Of a DNA stretch of 64,000 nucleotides, positions 51,665 through 61,177 are shown one piece after another; position 1 is the first letter of the stretch; each line of letters opens with the position of its first letter. The notes under the pieces were generated by a model. It had not been told where the DNA came from. It worked only from the letters and a program-made list of their open reading frames with translations, and searched no databases. The stretch lies in the IMG/VR virus record IMGVR_UViG_3300025889_000076, positions 1 to 64,000 of that record; one strand, given 5' to 3'. The DNA comes from a virus. A program made the position numbers and the translations under genes.

Positions 51665-53755
51665 TTATAATTCGGCGTCTTTTATTTGAACGTATGCAAA
51701 ACAATAAATTTGACGCATCTCTTCTAGTGATGGTTCTTTAGAGTTTGAATTGAAGAAATCTTGCTTAAGACTAGCTATTTCAGATAGTATTAAGGGGGTG
51801 AGATTTGGTTCACTTTCCAATATACCAAGAATTACTTCATCAGTAATCTCTTGAAATAGTTCCAAATGTGATAATACACTTAGTTTTAAAAGTTCAAACT
51901 CATTAGACTGAGACTTTGTTAATGTCCTTGAATCTTTCTTATTGCAATGAGCTAGAAAAGAAGGAAGCAGGGAGTCGGCAATTTTCTTCTGTGCCGATAT
52001 TGCCCATATTAAGGCAGATGCTTTCCCAGGATTTGTCCTTGGATTGACCCTTCTTTGTTTTCTAGGTTTTGTATCCCTGGCATTTTTAGGTCTGCCATTT
52101 TCCGGACTTGGTTGTTTAGGATTTTCTGACTTTGGATTAGTTCCTGGCTCTTGACCTATAGGAGCTTGGGGGTTACGTTTTACTCTAGATACTTGCTCAA
52201 TGCTGATCTGATCCTTATTAAGAGCAATCTTGTTGAACTCATCTTCCTGTTGGGCATTATGATAAGGACCAGCTTTAGGAGGAATCTTATAGCTTTCTCG
52301 TGCTCTGGATTCTCTTTTGACTCTAGCTGTTTCAATCTCTTCATTTTCTCCAAACCTTTCTCTAACTGTTTCGAGAGAAATAACATCTCTATCAGCTAGT
52401 TGTATTAACAAGGCTTTTTCTGAAGAATCATCAGATAGAATCATATGGTCAAAATGTATATAGGCGGGATTCTTGAACCCCATAGCTTTCTGGACTTTTC
52501 GGATTTCTCCATTCCAGAATTTAGAGAGCATATTTCTACCGTATTCAAGTCTCTCAATTAATGTTTTGAGAGAGATGAAATTATTAGTAAATCCGCCGCT
52601 CTGTCCAGCAATTCCGGTTAAAGTTGGGGGAATACCCAATCCGGCATATATGCTATTTAATACAGGACCATACTTTTCATTACCTAAGAATTTATAAACC
52701 TGGCTATTACTCTCTTTGAAGTCAATTTCCGGACCCCAAACCAGATCCATTGTTCCTCCACCAACGTTAGTAGCTAAGACATCTCGCAATTTATCAATTG
52801 CTGCCTTTGTTGGGAGAATTTTGTGCTCAAGATCTCCTAGACGCCAAAGACGAATATTAGATATAGCACCATCTAGAGCAGACATATCAGCGAGCTTCAT
52901 CTTCTCAAGCATCGTGATATCGTCAAGTATTGGGTTAATCATGGGATATGCCCATAATTGCCAATCGTCTTTCTTATAATGAAAGACTTCTATAGTTTCT
53001 GGTTTTAGCTCAATCCTTTCCTGATTATTTTTTAATGCGTTAATTATATCAACTGGAAGATTTTTGAGTGTCGAATTTTTCTTTTTAAATTCATCTCGTA
53101 TCTTTTTAGAGATTTTCACAAAATATTTTTTATCGCCAGAAAATAAAGCAGTCTCACCACCATCTACTTCTATAGTAGTTGGATTAAGAAAATTGTATAC
53201 AAAAGGAATTCTACGAGTAGACATTTTCTCTTCGAGGTATTTAAGATCTTCATCACCCTTTGTTAAAGTTCTTTGATTTACTTTAGTAAGTTTTACATAA
53301 CGACGTTTAACAATAACGTTTCCGGTACGAAATAAATTATTTAAGAAACGCTCAGATCGTTCAGACCCACCAATTTCTTCCCACCAACGACGATAGAATT
53401 TTTGGGCATTAGGATCACTATGAACCAAACTAATCCCTTGTGAGCCAAAATCGCCCATCAAGTCGATAACGTTTTTTATAATCCCAACTTTATCATATGC
53501 AGACATACATCGCTGCATAATATCCTGTTGATGATTGGGAGGTTCTTCCCCCGGTCTGAATCCATAATAACTATTTTTACTATAGCTATCACGAACAGAA
53601 AGACCTGGCTCCATACTGAGGAAGGTCCGGCTTGAAGCACTAGCGGACATCATTCCTTGATATGAAGATAAATTTTCAGATGCTCTTTCTAAAGCATCTT
53701 TATCATTCATATCTATATATAGATTTTTAGCTGTACTAAGATTTTCTTCAGACAT
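51665..53755 (-). CDS. portal protein
   Basis: A 696-residue portal protein upstream of the protease. A helix-rich central domain contains SIYAGLGIPPTLTGIAGQSGGFTNNFISLKTLIERLEYGRNMLSKFWNGEI near residues 365-420, a motif typical of portal proteins of many tailed phages. The N-terminus holds the wing-like region, and the C-terminal 190 residues are Pro/Asn/Lys-rich (PNPQAPIGQEPGTNPK...) before a helical end. It forms the dodecameric entry pore. Confidence 0.85.
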   Translation of the reverse strand: MSEENLSTAKNLYIDMNDKDALERASENLSSYQGMMSASASSRTFLSMEPGLSVRDSYSKNSYYGFRPGEEPPNHQQDIMQRCMSAYDKVGIIKNVIDLMGDFGSQGISLVHSDPNAQKFYRRWWEEIGGSERSERFLNNLFRTGNVIVKRRYVKLTKVNQRTLTKGDEDLKYLEEKMSTRRIPFVYNFLNPTTIEVDGGETALFSGDKKYFVKISKKIRDEFKKKNSTLKNLPVDIINALKNNQERIELKPETIEVFHYKKDDWQLWAYPMINPILDDITMLEKMKLADMSALDGAISNIRLWRLGDLEHKILPTKAAIDKLRDVLATNVGGGTMDLVWGPEIDFKESNSQVYKFLGNEKYGPVLNSIYAGLGIPPTLTGIAGQSGGFTNNFISLKTLIERLEYGRNMLSKFWNGEIRKVQKAMGFKNPAYIHFDHMILSDDSSEKALLIQLADRDVISLETVRERFGENEEIETARVKRESRARESYKIPPKAGPYHNAQQEDEFNKIALNKDQISIEQVSRVKRNPQAPIGQEPGTNPKSENPKQPSPENGRPKNARDTKPRKQRRVNPRTNPGKASALIWAISAQKKIADSLLPSFLAHCNKKDSRTLTKSQSNEFELLKLSVLSHLELFQEITDEVILGILESEPNLTPLILSEIASLKQDFFNSNSKEPSLEEMRQIYCFAYVQIKDAEL

Positions 53756-53793
53756 AATCTAACCTTGTTATGATTACAATTAAACTACGTCTG

Positions 53794-53804
53794 TTTAATA
53801 CACC
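53794..53804 (-). promoter_or_regulatory. GGTGTATTAAA motif upstream of portal gene
   Basis: On the - strand GGTGTATTAAA occurs between the terminase stop and the portal start. It is a variant of the sequence before the protease gene (51647-51659) and before the operon at 61.8 kb. Confidence 0.35.
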
Positions 53805-53809
53805 GTTTT

Positions 53810-56800
53810 TTAATAAACCCCATTCATTTTTTCTGTATACCAGTTAGGACCAAGAAAAACAGCCTCGGTTTTTTTATTACTATCTGGCACGGAAGCAAAG
53901 CCTCCATAAATTTCATAAGAGTCTTGAATGCGGGCGTTACGAGCTTGTCGAGCAGCCATATTAGCCATTAAAAGTGCTGAATATCGGTCTTTTCTCAGTC
54001 TATCTTTCTTGCCCACACCTGTCTTAACTTCTGGTGTATTCCACTGATCTCTACCTGTAGGAGTCTGACGAATTTCTATAAGACACAGTTCATCCTTCAA
54101 TGCCTCAATTTCCATCACACAATCTTCCAAAGTATCATAAGTTCTGTTACTGGCTTTATCCTGTTCAATAGACAATCCAATTGTAATAGGATCAAATCTG
54201 GGGAATAGAAGAACTTTATCTTCCAGATCTTTTCTTAGACCATGATTAGCCTCAGAGAGCCAGTCATATTTCGCAAACTGGCATAATTCTAATATATGAA
54301 GACCCTGTTCGTCGTCAGTATCTTTTTCCTTGTCTTCATCGATAACAGGCCAAATAGGAAGTTCTCCTGGTAGAAGCCTAACAGGATCATGTAAAGCTTC
54401 AGCTACAGCAATTCCGCCACCTTGAGCATCCATTGCGATATGAATAGTTGGAAAAGCCCCCATTAGATCACGAATACGTCTGGCACAATATGCGTAGAAG
54501 TCCCCTTCTTCTGTTAATCCGCGTTTTAATCTCTCATTATACTCTTTTCTTGTAGTAGTCCAAACATGAGCTATTCTTCTATGATCTGAGTTTACTTCTA
54601 ATACAACAATCGAAAAATTATCGACTTCAGATGCAGGGTCTACACCAATAATATATTGCTTATCAATTTGCCCCTTTAGTGAGGGGTCAAAGTATAAGTC
54701 GCCAGAAGGTAACTTGATTGGTTTTTGCTCAGAACCCGTACATGCTTCAATCAAACTTCTCTTAAAGAATCCTGCACTATCTGTACAGAAAACAGCACTA
54801 AATTCCATCAGATAAATGCCGTTATGTACGGTAGCCTTAGAACGGGCTACTTGAGCGTCATCCATAAATCCTTTAGGAATTAACTCAAAAGGCATTCTAA
54901 TAACTGAATAATCTTTCCAGTTGAAACTATCCGGCACTTTTTCTTCGCCAAAAGTCTCTTTAAGCTTGACAGGATCGCCCTTAGAGTTTATAATTGAACG
55001 CCATCGTTTCCAATATGTTGAGAAATGATTAAAGTCATAATAAGCTGTTCCTGATAAAACAATCTGGTTACCAAAGTCTTCATTGGCAAAGTTTTCTTGT
55101 AAAAGAGAAAGGTCATATCCTCTTTGTTTTGCAAGATTTTTAGCTGCGGCTAATTTGACGCCTTCGGACGGTGATGAGGAAACGGCACCAAAACCGGCAA
55201 TAACGTTTTCGAATATGTCACGGGACTGTGAAGCAAATTCGTCTGCAATGATATCATTTGCTCTTAGTCCACGAATCTTTTGACCATCACCCACAGGAAT
55301 AGCGGTTACTGTACTGCTATTTATAATCATTCGGCACATGTCTACATCACGACGAGGCCCGCTATTAGAATCACATAAATCTCTTAATATAGGAGATTTC
55401 TTCCAGATGGTTTCCATATATTCATGAAGAAATTTAGACTGACGAAAAGCTGCTCCAATAACTACAACTTTTCGTTCAGGCATAATTAATGCACGCATTA
55501 ATGAATAAAGGGATAGGAGAAAGGTATTGTGAGTTACAATATAGTCTTTAGTGATGTATGTATGATCAGGACTATCCACTGAGATACATTGCATCTCTTC
55601 AAATTCATTTACATATTCCGCAGATATTAAAGAAGTATATTTCTCACGAGAAGTCTGGTTATTTTTTAACCTCTCTACTTTTCTAGGTAGCTTAAAAACC
55701 TGTTTAGAGGTGTTGATAAAGACTCTATAGTAAGGATTACGTGGGATTTGTTTTCCACGAATTTCGGAATAACTACCTGATCTATCGTCAATCTTCAATT
55801 GGCAGCTAATTCCTAAACTTCTTAAGACTTCTATTAAATCTTTAACCAGTTTTTCGCATGAATTAGTAAATTCAATAGCTCCATTTTTATTACAAGACCC
55901 ATCCGTATCTAACAGACCTCTAACAATCTCCATCCTCTGCTCTACCGATGAAGTCTTATATTCTTCTGGAATAAATTTATCTTTACATCCTACATTTAAT
56001 TTCATTCCTTCAATTATACTAACTAATCGATTACCATCTCTTTTATAGAATGATTTGCCCTTTTTAGAAAATCTTTTATTTAGTTGTTTATCTATGTCAA
56101 CGATTGTGTAGTTGTTATTACTAGAATCTTTCTTAATTTCAAATCCGTCTAATCTAGTTCTAAACTGCTCAATAATGAACGCATCGTCACTGGCAATTTT
56201 TGGCGTTCTGGTTGTCATACATCCATCACCAAGTAGACATCCCAATATATATGGATCTAAAGGTAGTTGTTTTTCTTCATACTGAATTGGCTCAGTCAGT
56301 GGAAGCTTATACTTATAAGCCCATTTACCAGGAGACGAATAAAATCTAACCCCGTCATTAATAATATCTTTGGTAGATACCGTAACTTCCTTCTGTTGTT
56401 TTTTCATTACCCATAAATGATCTTCGCAGCAATCAATCTCTCTACCATCTGCAAATTTTAATCTACAAACTTGTTTCTTGCCTTGTGGATAAATACCAAC
56501 TATATTACATAATTTTCCGTTCCTGGAATACACTTTATGATTATAAGTAATATCGCCCATACGAACCCATCCTTGGTCAGTAAGCAATGGTTCTGTACAT
56601 TTAGTTGCTTTCCCAACGCCACGACTACCAATCAGCATGGGAAACTTTCGCTTCCAGATTTCCTCAAGCATAAGTCCTTGAAAAGGGACAAGGTCTATAT
56701 TCAATATGTTCTTACAGAGAAAACAGAAGTACTCAGGCTGTATCATTAGCCAGGTAAACGTCTTGTAAAATTCCTCTGGATCGTCTGTAGTGAGTAAATC

Positions 56801-56893
56801 GAAAGGCTTACATAACTCATTTTTATTATAATTAATATTAAGCCAAGCATCATTAAGTTCGGATAATATTTCTACTCTTAAGCGTTCAGTCAT
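53810..56893 (-). CDS. terminase large subunit (TerL) carrying a class 3 intein
   Basis: The spliced protein would have 666 residues. Its ATPase domain has Walker A GSRGVGK + T split by the intein, and a Walker B-like DIIADEFA. The C-terminal nuclease domain has YIIGVDPASEVDNFSIVVLE, HIAMDAQGGG and DRYSALLMANMAA, the conserved acidic set of TerL nucleases. It cuts and packages phage DNA together with a small subunit. The 361-residue intein (55526-56608) interrupts the P-loop, so splicing is needed for activity. The gene starts at ATG 56893, four bases into the SPFH stop. Confidence 0.9.
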   Translation of the reverse strand: MTERLRVEILSELNDAWLNINYNKNELCKPFDLLTTDDPEEFYKTFTWLMIQPEYFCFLCKNILNIDLVPFQGLMLEEIWKRKFPMLIGSRGVGKATKCTEPLLTDQGWVRMGDITYNHKVYSRNGKLCNIVGIYPQGKKQVCRLKFADGREIDCCEDHLWVMKKQQKEVTVSTKDIINDGVRFYSSPGKWAYKYKLPLTEPIQYEEKQLPLDPYILGCLLGDGCMTTRTPKIASDDAFIIEQFRTRLDGFEIKKDSSNNNYTIVDIDKQLNKRFSKKGKSFYKRDGNRLVSIIEGMKLNVGCKDKFIPEEYKTSSVEQRMEIVRGLLDTDGSCNKNGAIEFTNSCEKLVKDLIEVLRSLGISCQLKIDDRSGSYSEIRGKQIPRNPYYRVFINTSKQVFKLPRKVERLKNNQTSREKYTSLISAEYVNEFEEMQCISVDSPDHTYITKDYIVTHNTFLLSLYSLMRALIMPERKVVVIGAAFRQSKFLHEYMETIWKKSPILRDLCDSNSGPRRDVDMCRMIINSSTVTAIPVGDGQKIRGLRANDIIADEFASQSRDIFENVIAGFGAVSSSPSEGVKLAAAKNLAKQRGYDLSLLQENFANEDFGNQIVLSGTAYYDFNHFSTYWKRWRSIINSKGDPVKLKETFGEEKVPDSFNWKDYSVIRMPFELIPKGFMDDAQVARSKATVHNGIYLMEFSAVFCTDSAGFFKRSLIEACTGSEQKPIKLPSGDLYFDPSLKGQIDKQYIIGVDPASEVDNFSIVVLEVNSDHRRIAHVWTTTRKEYNERLKRGLTEEGDFYAYCARRIRDLMGAFPTIHIAMDAQGGGIAVAEALHDPVRLLPGELPIWPVIDEDKEKDTDDEQGLHILELCQFAKYDWLSEANHGLRKDLEDKVLLFPRFDPITIGLSIEQDKASNRTYDTLEDCVMEIEALKDELCLIEIRQTPTGRDQWNTPEVKTGVGKKDRLRKDRYSALLMANMAARQARNARIQDSYEIYGGFASVPDSNKKTEAVFLGPNWYTEKMNGVY
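55526..56608 (-). other. TerL intein, class 3, with LAGLIDADG homing endonuclease
   Basis: The intein runs from Ala (56608-56606) to the Asn of THN (55528-55526), and the +1 residue is Thr. The N-terminal splicing block lacks the usual Cys1 (ATKCTEPLLTDQGW). Block B is CCEDHLW, with W two residues after the His. Block F has Cys at the Asp position (MQCISVDSP), and block G is YIVTHN with Thr before His. W-C-T together is the mark of class 3 inteins. Inside lies a LAGLIDADG endonuclease (LGCLLGDG and VRGLLDTDGS). Confidence 0.9.
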
Positions 56894-57438
56894 TTAGGTT
56901 CACCTAGATTTATATCAATTCCGGTATGGAGTATTGAATACCCGGAAATAAAAGATGTAATTTGCACTCTTTTAACACTAATTCCATATTCTTGCATTCT
57001 TCGATGAACCAAACCTGTGATTTCCCTATTCATTTTTGTCCGGTCATCCATTAACTCTTTTAATTCTTTTCTAGCTACATAACGACAGATTAGACCCATA
57101 GTTTCATCGTCAATCTGGTCTGTTACTTCGTAGGCTTTCGCTATCGCTGTCATAACGTCATCGACCTCGTAAGACACCACAGACCTTAGTTTGAGTGGTT
57201 TACCATCTAACGTCATTAAGTCTTGTTCAAGCGTATACAGAGACTGTCTGACAACAGGTAATAGATAGTAAGTTGAGAAAAAAGGGATATACCAGTAACG
57301 ACCTGGTAAAAGAAGAAGGGATGTGTGCATACCTTTGAATTTTACGCCTTGATGGGTTGGTTCGACTAGAATTCGACGGGGGATTAAATCCCCTATCAGT
57401 TTTACTAGCTCACCAAGCCATTCTAGATATGCAAAAAT
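56890..57438 (-). CDS. SPFH/Band 7 domain protein, probable ATT start
   Basis: The protein contains the SPFH pattern: ILVEPTHQGVKFKG, LLPGRYWYIPFF near residue 50, LRSVVSYEVDDVMTAI, and GLVHRRMQEYGISVKRVQI. The first ATG is at 57330, but the family N-terminus continues upstream in frame without ATG, GTG or TTG as far as the sequence AYLEWLGELVKLIGDLIP. An AAGGA site is 8 bases before an ATT at 57438, which gives a protein of 182 residues. The start of translation at ATT is inferred. SPFH proteins organise membranes or proteases. The role in a phage is unknown. The gene overlaps TerL. Confidence 0.65.
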   Translation of the reverse strand: MFAYLEWLGELVKLIGDLIPRRILVEPTHQGVKFKGMHTSLLLLPGRYWYIPFFSTYYLLPVVRQSLYTLEQDLMTLDGKPLKLRSVVSYEVDDVMTAIAKAYEVTDQIDDETMGLICRYVARKELKELMDDRTKMNREITGLVHRRMQEYGISVKRVQITSFISGYSILHTGIDINLGEPK

Positions 57439-57442
57439 TTTA

Positions 57443-57937
57443 TCATTCCTTAGAATTATGTTCTACCCATGTATCCCTAATTAATTGTGCCGCATATTTT
57501 TCAGCTTCTATCTTGTTCTCACAATACACAAATTCAATGTCGTAATTATCCATAACCTCATGAATTAATTTCCGGAAAAACCCGGAACCACCTCTTATAT
57601 ATTTCTTTTTACATTCTGGAATTCCGGAGTCATTAGGAAAACTAAAGATATGGGACTCCGGAAATTCACACAATATGATTGCTTTCTGAATCTTTGAGAG
57701 CTTATCAAGCTCTCTATAAAAACGCTCTTTCATTGATGTCTTCGCTAAGTTACCATATAGCTCACCACTAGTTGACTTTCTTTCAATAGCTAGAATATGT
57801 TCCATGCCTTCTATCGAGTAATCTCCCGCGTCTAGTTTCCGGAACTCTGTCTTCATATACTCTCCGGTAGACAAGTATGGTGCTACCTCAAAGAAAGGCT
57901 TTTGCTCACGAGTATCTATCAATATATTTATAGTCAT
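57443..57937 (-). CDS. ERCC4-type nuclease
   Basis: The ERCC4 nuclease core is present: INILIDTREQKPFF near the start and RKLDAGDYSIEGMEHILAIERKST around residues 33-56, i.e. GDY, then ERKxx(x)D-like. The fourth residue of ERKST lacks the exact Asp, but an E follows (GELYGNL). At 164 residues it is a minimal domain, as seen in phage nucleases. It likely acts on branched DNA in recombination or packaging. It overlaps the HNH gene by four bases. Confidence 0.75.
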   Translation of the reverse strand: MTINILIDTREQKPFFEVAPYLSTGEYMKTEFRKLDAGDYSIEGMEHILAIERKSTSGELYGNLAKTSMKERFYRELDKLSKIQKAIILCEFPESHIFSFPNDSGIPECKKKYIRGGSGFFRKLIHEVMDNYDIEFVYCENKIEAEKYAAQLIRDTWVEHNSKE

Positions 57938-58212
57938 TTTTTTTCATTTTTGGCAATGATTTGTTTGAATAGTCCTACATAATGGGCTTCTTTTCCATTA
58001 ATTGATTCATGACACTCTTTACAAAGAGTAATTAGATTAAATACTTCATATCTTAGCCAAGAGGCATCAGACCAACGTTCAATATGATGGACATGTAATT
58101 TTTTACGGCTCTTGCATCCTGGCATTTGGCACGTTCGTTTATCCCTCTTTAAGGTTTTTAACCTAGCGTCTTTATAAATAGGGCAGTCATAATGTCTTCT
58201 AACCATTCTCAA
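57934..58212 (-). CDS. HNH endonuclease (92 aa)
   Basis: The HNH pattern reads TCQMPGCKSRKKLHVHHIERWSD...NLITLCKECHESING with a Cys4 zinc site. It is near the packaging genes, where small HNH nucleases often assist terminase in long tailed phages. It overlaps the ERCC4 gene. As a free-standing small HNH it could also be a homing-type element. Confidence 0.85.
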   Translation of the reverse strand: MRMVRRHYDCPIYKDARLKTLKRDKRTCQMPGCKSRKKLHVHHIERWSDASWLRYEVFNLITLCKECHESINGKEAHYVGLFKQIIAKNEKK

Positions 58213-58358
58213 ATGACCAATCTTAGTCTAGTAATATATTTTGATTGTTATGTAAAACTAAGAAGATAAACAGATTCATATAATATGTCATTGTTTATGC
58301 CTTCATTAATTTTTAATTCAAAGTATGAACATAATATCTTTATAGCTTATTCTACAAA

Positions 58359-58823
58359 TTATTCGTAACTATAAGAGCCTGTATTAGGATCGGTTGTTTT
58401 TATTGATAGTTGATCTTTTACCCGGATTACTTGATATATACACCTACCGTTCTCAATCATTTGTCTAATTTTTTTTTGACGATCAGTTTCTCTTGATTCC
58501 CCCGTCTTAAATTCTATTAGAACAATCTGGTCACCTTTAAAATCAAAAACAACCATATCAATAGGAGAACCTAGAAATCGTACATCTTTCGGATCATATG
58601 GAAACCCATCTAGGTACGGAGCAAATTGTTCCGCTATCTGCCCTGTTCTTACTTCTGTTGATTTTAACTTGGATTTTATCTCGGAAATCTCTCTCCTAAG
58701 TTTTTGATTAGTAGATTGCTCTCTTTTTAAGTTATCTATTAAAATTTTAAATAAGATAAAGAGAATAATCGTAAAACCAAGTACAACAAAAGTAAACAAC
58801 AATGTATTATAATTCATACTCAA
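58359..58823 (-). CDS. membrane-anchored Holliday-junction-resolvase-like endonuclease
   Basis: An N-terminal transmembrane helix (LLFTFVVLGFTIILFILFKILI) is followed by a coiled segment (KREQSTNQKLRREISEIKSKLK) and a C-terminal nuclease core with IAEQFAPYLDGFPYDPKDVRFLGSPIDMVVFDF and IVLIEFKTGES. The last is the D...E-x-K motif of the endonuclease family related to archaeal Holliday junction resolvases. Such proteins are frequent in large phages. It overlaps the dehydratase stop by 17 bases. Confidence 0.75.
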   Translation of the reverse strand: MSMNYNTLLFTFVVLGFTIILFILFKILIDNLKREQSTNQKLRREISEIKSKLKSTEVRTGQIAEQFAPYLDGFPYDPKDVRFLGSPIDMVVFDFKGDQIVLIEFKTGESRETDRQKKIRQMIENGRCIYQVIRVKDQLSIKTTDPNTGSYSYE

Positions 58824-59895
58824 CCATTTCCTTTACAAGTTCTTCAAAACTATAGGATGGTGCCCATCCAAAGGTTTCTTGTGCTTTTTTACATGATCCT
58901 CTCAAGTAATCCACTTCTGCCGGACGGTAGAATTCCGGGTCAGTAACTACAAAGGGTTCCCAATCATCAATATCTATATGCTTGAAAGCTACTGTTAGGA
59001 ATTCCCTAATAGTTCTGGTTTCACCAGTACATATAACGAAATCATCTGATTTTTCCTGTTGAAGAATACTATGCATTCCCTCAGCATAGTCTTTTGCATG
59101 ACCCCAATCTCGACTTGCATCTAGATTACCTAAACGTAATTTAGGAAAACCTTGTTTATCGTATGGTGAAAAGTAAATGATATCTGGATCATCATCCATT
59201 CTTAACTGACCCTGCTCAAAACCCTGCTGGGTATCCATCCATCTTGAAAACTCACCAATCCATTTGGTAATCTTTTTCGTAACAAACTTATCACCTCTGC
59301 GAGGTGATTCGTGATTGAACAGGATTCCTGCCGCAGCATAAATACCATATGACTCACGATACAAGCGTACAAGGTGGTGTGCCCCCAGCTTTGCTACGGC
59401 GTATGGGGATTGGGGCATCATTTTTGTATTTTCGTCTTGATATTTCTCGACAGATCCTATACCATGCTCTGTGTAGGCTATAGACTGATAGGTATCATAA
59501 CTTGATCCAAACAGTTCACTCGTGCTTGCTTGGTAAAATTTAGTTGTTGGAGATAGTTCCTTAATACAATTAAGGATATTCAAAACTCCTTCATAATTAA
59601 TCTTACTCGTAACCACTGGCTGCTTAAACGATGTAGCTACATGAGATTGGGCCGCTAAATTATAAAATTCAGATACCCTATACTTAGTCAACAAAGACGT
59701 AATATAATGGGCATCACAAATATCGCCTTCCTCAAACTGAAAATTAGGATTAGTCAATAAATGTTTGATTCTATCAGAGGTATCTACAGAAACCCGACGA
59801 GAGAAGCCAATTACAAAATAGCCTTTCTTTAGCAAAATTTCAGCTAGATAAGATCCTGTTTGTCCTGTAACTCCAGAAATGACTGCTACTTGCAT
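58807..59895 (-). CDS. gmd: GDP-mannose 4,6-dehydratase
   Basis: This has the NAD(P) fold GVTGQTGSYLAEILLKKGY (TGxxGxxG), then FYNLAAQSHVATSF, the catalytic STSELFG and the YAVAKLGAHHL motif, then LFNHESPRRGDKFVTKKI and LGNLDASRDWGHAKDYAEGM, which are typical of GMD. At 362 residues the length is normal. It converts GDP-mannose to GDP-4-keto-6-deoxymannose, precursor of fucose, rhamnose or perosamine. No epimerase/reductase was seen in this window. It may supply the phage glycosyltransferases or alter host surface sugars. Confidence 0.92.
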   Translation of the reverse strand: MQVAVISGVTGQTGSYLAEILLKKGYFVIGFSRRVSVDTSDRIKHLLTNPNFQFEEGDICDAHYITSLLTKYRVSEFYNLAAQSHVATSFKQPVVTSKINYEGVLNILNCIKELSPTTKFYQASTSELFGSSYDTYQSIAYTEHGIGSVEKYQDENTKMMPQSPYAVAKLGAHHLVRLYRESYGIYAAAGILFNHESPRRGDKFVTKKITKWIGEFSRWMDTQQGFEQGQLRMDDDPDIIYFSPYDKQGFPKLRLGNLDASRDWGHAKDYAEGMHSILQQEKSDDFVICTGETRTIREFLTVAFKHIDIDDWEPFVVTDPEFYRPAEVDYLRGSCKKAQETFGWAPSYSFEELVKEMVEYEL

Positions 59896-59965
59896 TTGTT
59901 ATCCTAGAAAAATAATAAGGTCAGGTAAGCTAACAATTTATTATATCCCAAATAAGAAAAAATAT

Positions 59966-60385
59966 ATGTCCTCAGTGAAAATTCGCAAAGTTTATCAACG
60001 TTCCGTAGAAGCCCGAAATAATTGCTGTCTCCCCGCCTGCATTAGTTCTTTAACAGGTATTCCTATGAGGGAGATACCTTATCAGAAGAGACATATCAGA
60101 AAAAACTGGTTTACCGCCATGAATAAGTTCTTAGACTCTAAAGGTTTTGAGTTGAGAATCGTTCTTGCGGAACTTGTTAAACCTGATAAACCATATATTA
60201 AATGTTATGAGTTCAAGATTGACGGTGGGAACATAGGTTCACATTCCGTTGTGAATGTTGGATTCAAGACAATACATGATCCGTCAAAGTTTCTTCAAAA
60301 GAAGATAAAGCCAAAAGGATTCAATATGTCCTACAAAGAGACATATTATCTGGAAATATCTAGAAAAAGGACAAGGCCCATATAA
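59966..60385 (+). CDS. C39-like cysteine peptidase family protein
   Basis: Starting at ATG 59966 (MSSVKIRKVYQRSVEARNNC), the protein has NCCLPACISSLTGIPMREIP with the catalytic-type Cys near residue 20, a W...L...G segment, and GSHSVVNVGFKTIHDPS with His and Asp near residue 95. This is the compact papain-like layout of C39-type phage proteins. A role in protein maturation or host interference is possible. The start overlaps the leader of the opposite-strand dehydratase, so the two are divergent. Confidence 0.65.
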   Translation: MSSVKIRKVYQRSVEARNNCCLPACISSLTGIPMREIPYQKRHIRKNWFTAMNKFLDSKGFELRIVLAELVKPDKPYIKCYEFKIDGGNIGSHSVVNVGFKTIHDPSKFLQKKIKPKGFNMSYKETYYLEISRKRTRPI

Positions 60386-61177
60386 TTAATCAACAGTATC
60401 AGCACTGAGTAATGGCCTGTCTATCATTCCATCAGCATATTGATGATAATCCCCCAGGCGGGCCTTTTCTTGTTGAACAGCAAGCCGGAATTTTTCCATA
60501 TATTGGTTTTGTTCATCTAGCCATTCAGGATCGCGTAGAACCTTTTGAACCAGTCCGTCAAATGTCTCCCTATTATTTTCCAGCTTTTGAATACGTTGTT
60601 CTCTAGTACCTTTTAAGTCTTTAAACATCTTAGACTTTTTATCTTGTAAGTCCTTGAATTCTTTTGAGATAGATTCTTTAGCCGCACGTAATGTGGCTAT
60701 TTGTCTTTCCAGATTAAAGATTTGTTCAACATCGCGATCCTCTATTGGCTTCCGTTTTTCATTAACAATTAACTGTTCAAATTCCGCCACAGTTTGCATA
60801 GAGCTTTGTTGTTCCCGTAAAGCCCTGTTCATCAGAATCTCAAGTTTAATCACGTCAATAATCTGAAGTTCTTCAGTGGGCAGAATATCCTTACGGAATT
60901 GCCCCACAATCTGTGACCAGTGATAAAGGAACAATTTGAGTTCCTCTTCGGAAAATTGGGCTTGCAATTCGCTCCAATACGGCCTGCTCTTTAAATCATA
61001 GGCCGCTTGTACTTCAAAATTCTTCTTAGTACTTGGCCCCTTACCTATCTTACTCAAATGCTTCAGAATAGGATCAATCGCCCGATCTAAATTTTCCGCA
61101 ATTTCTTCTGCCGTAAGTTTATCACAGTTAGTTTCGATATAGTCCCATTCCGCTTTTGATAGTCTTCCTGTTTTCAC
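60386..61177 (-). CDS. helical DNA-binding protein, TerS candidate
   Basis: The N-terminus has a helix-turn-helix (LSKAEWDYIETNCDKLTAEEIAENLDRAIDPI), followed by a very long charged coiled coil (DVEQIFNLERQIATLRAAKESISKEFKDLQ) and a helical tail. It overlaps the sigma-like gene by four bases. HTH plus coiled coil is the plan of small terminase subunits and of other phage DNA-binding regulators. TerL is about 4 kb downstream on the same strand, so TerS is plausible. Confidence 0.55.
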   Translation of the reverse strand: MKTGRLSKAEWDYIETNCDKLTAEEIAENLDRAIDPILKHLSKIGKGPSTKKNFEVQAAYDLKSRPYWSELQAQFSEEELKLFLYHWSQIVGQFRKDILPTEELQIIDVIKLEILMNRALREQQSSMQTVAEFEQLIVNEKRKPIEDRDVEQIFNLERQIATLRAAKESISKEFKDLQDKKSKMFKDLKGTREQRIQKLENNRETFDGLVQKVLRDPEWLDEQNQYMEKFRLAVQQEKARLGDYHQYADGMIDRPLLSADTVD

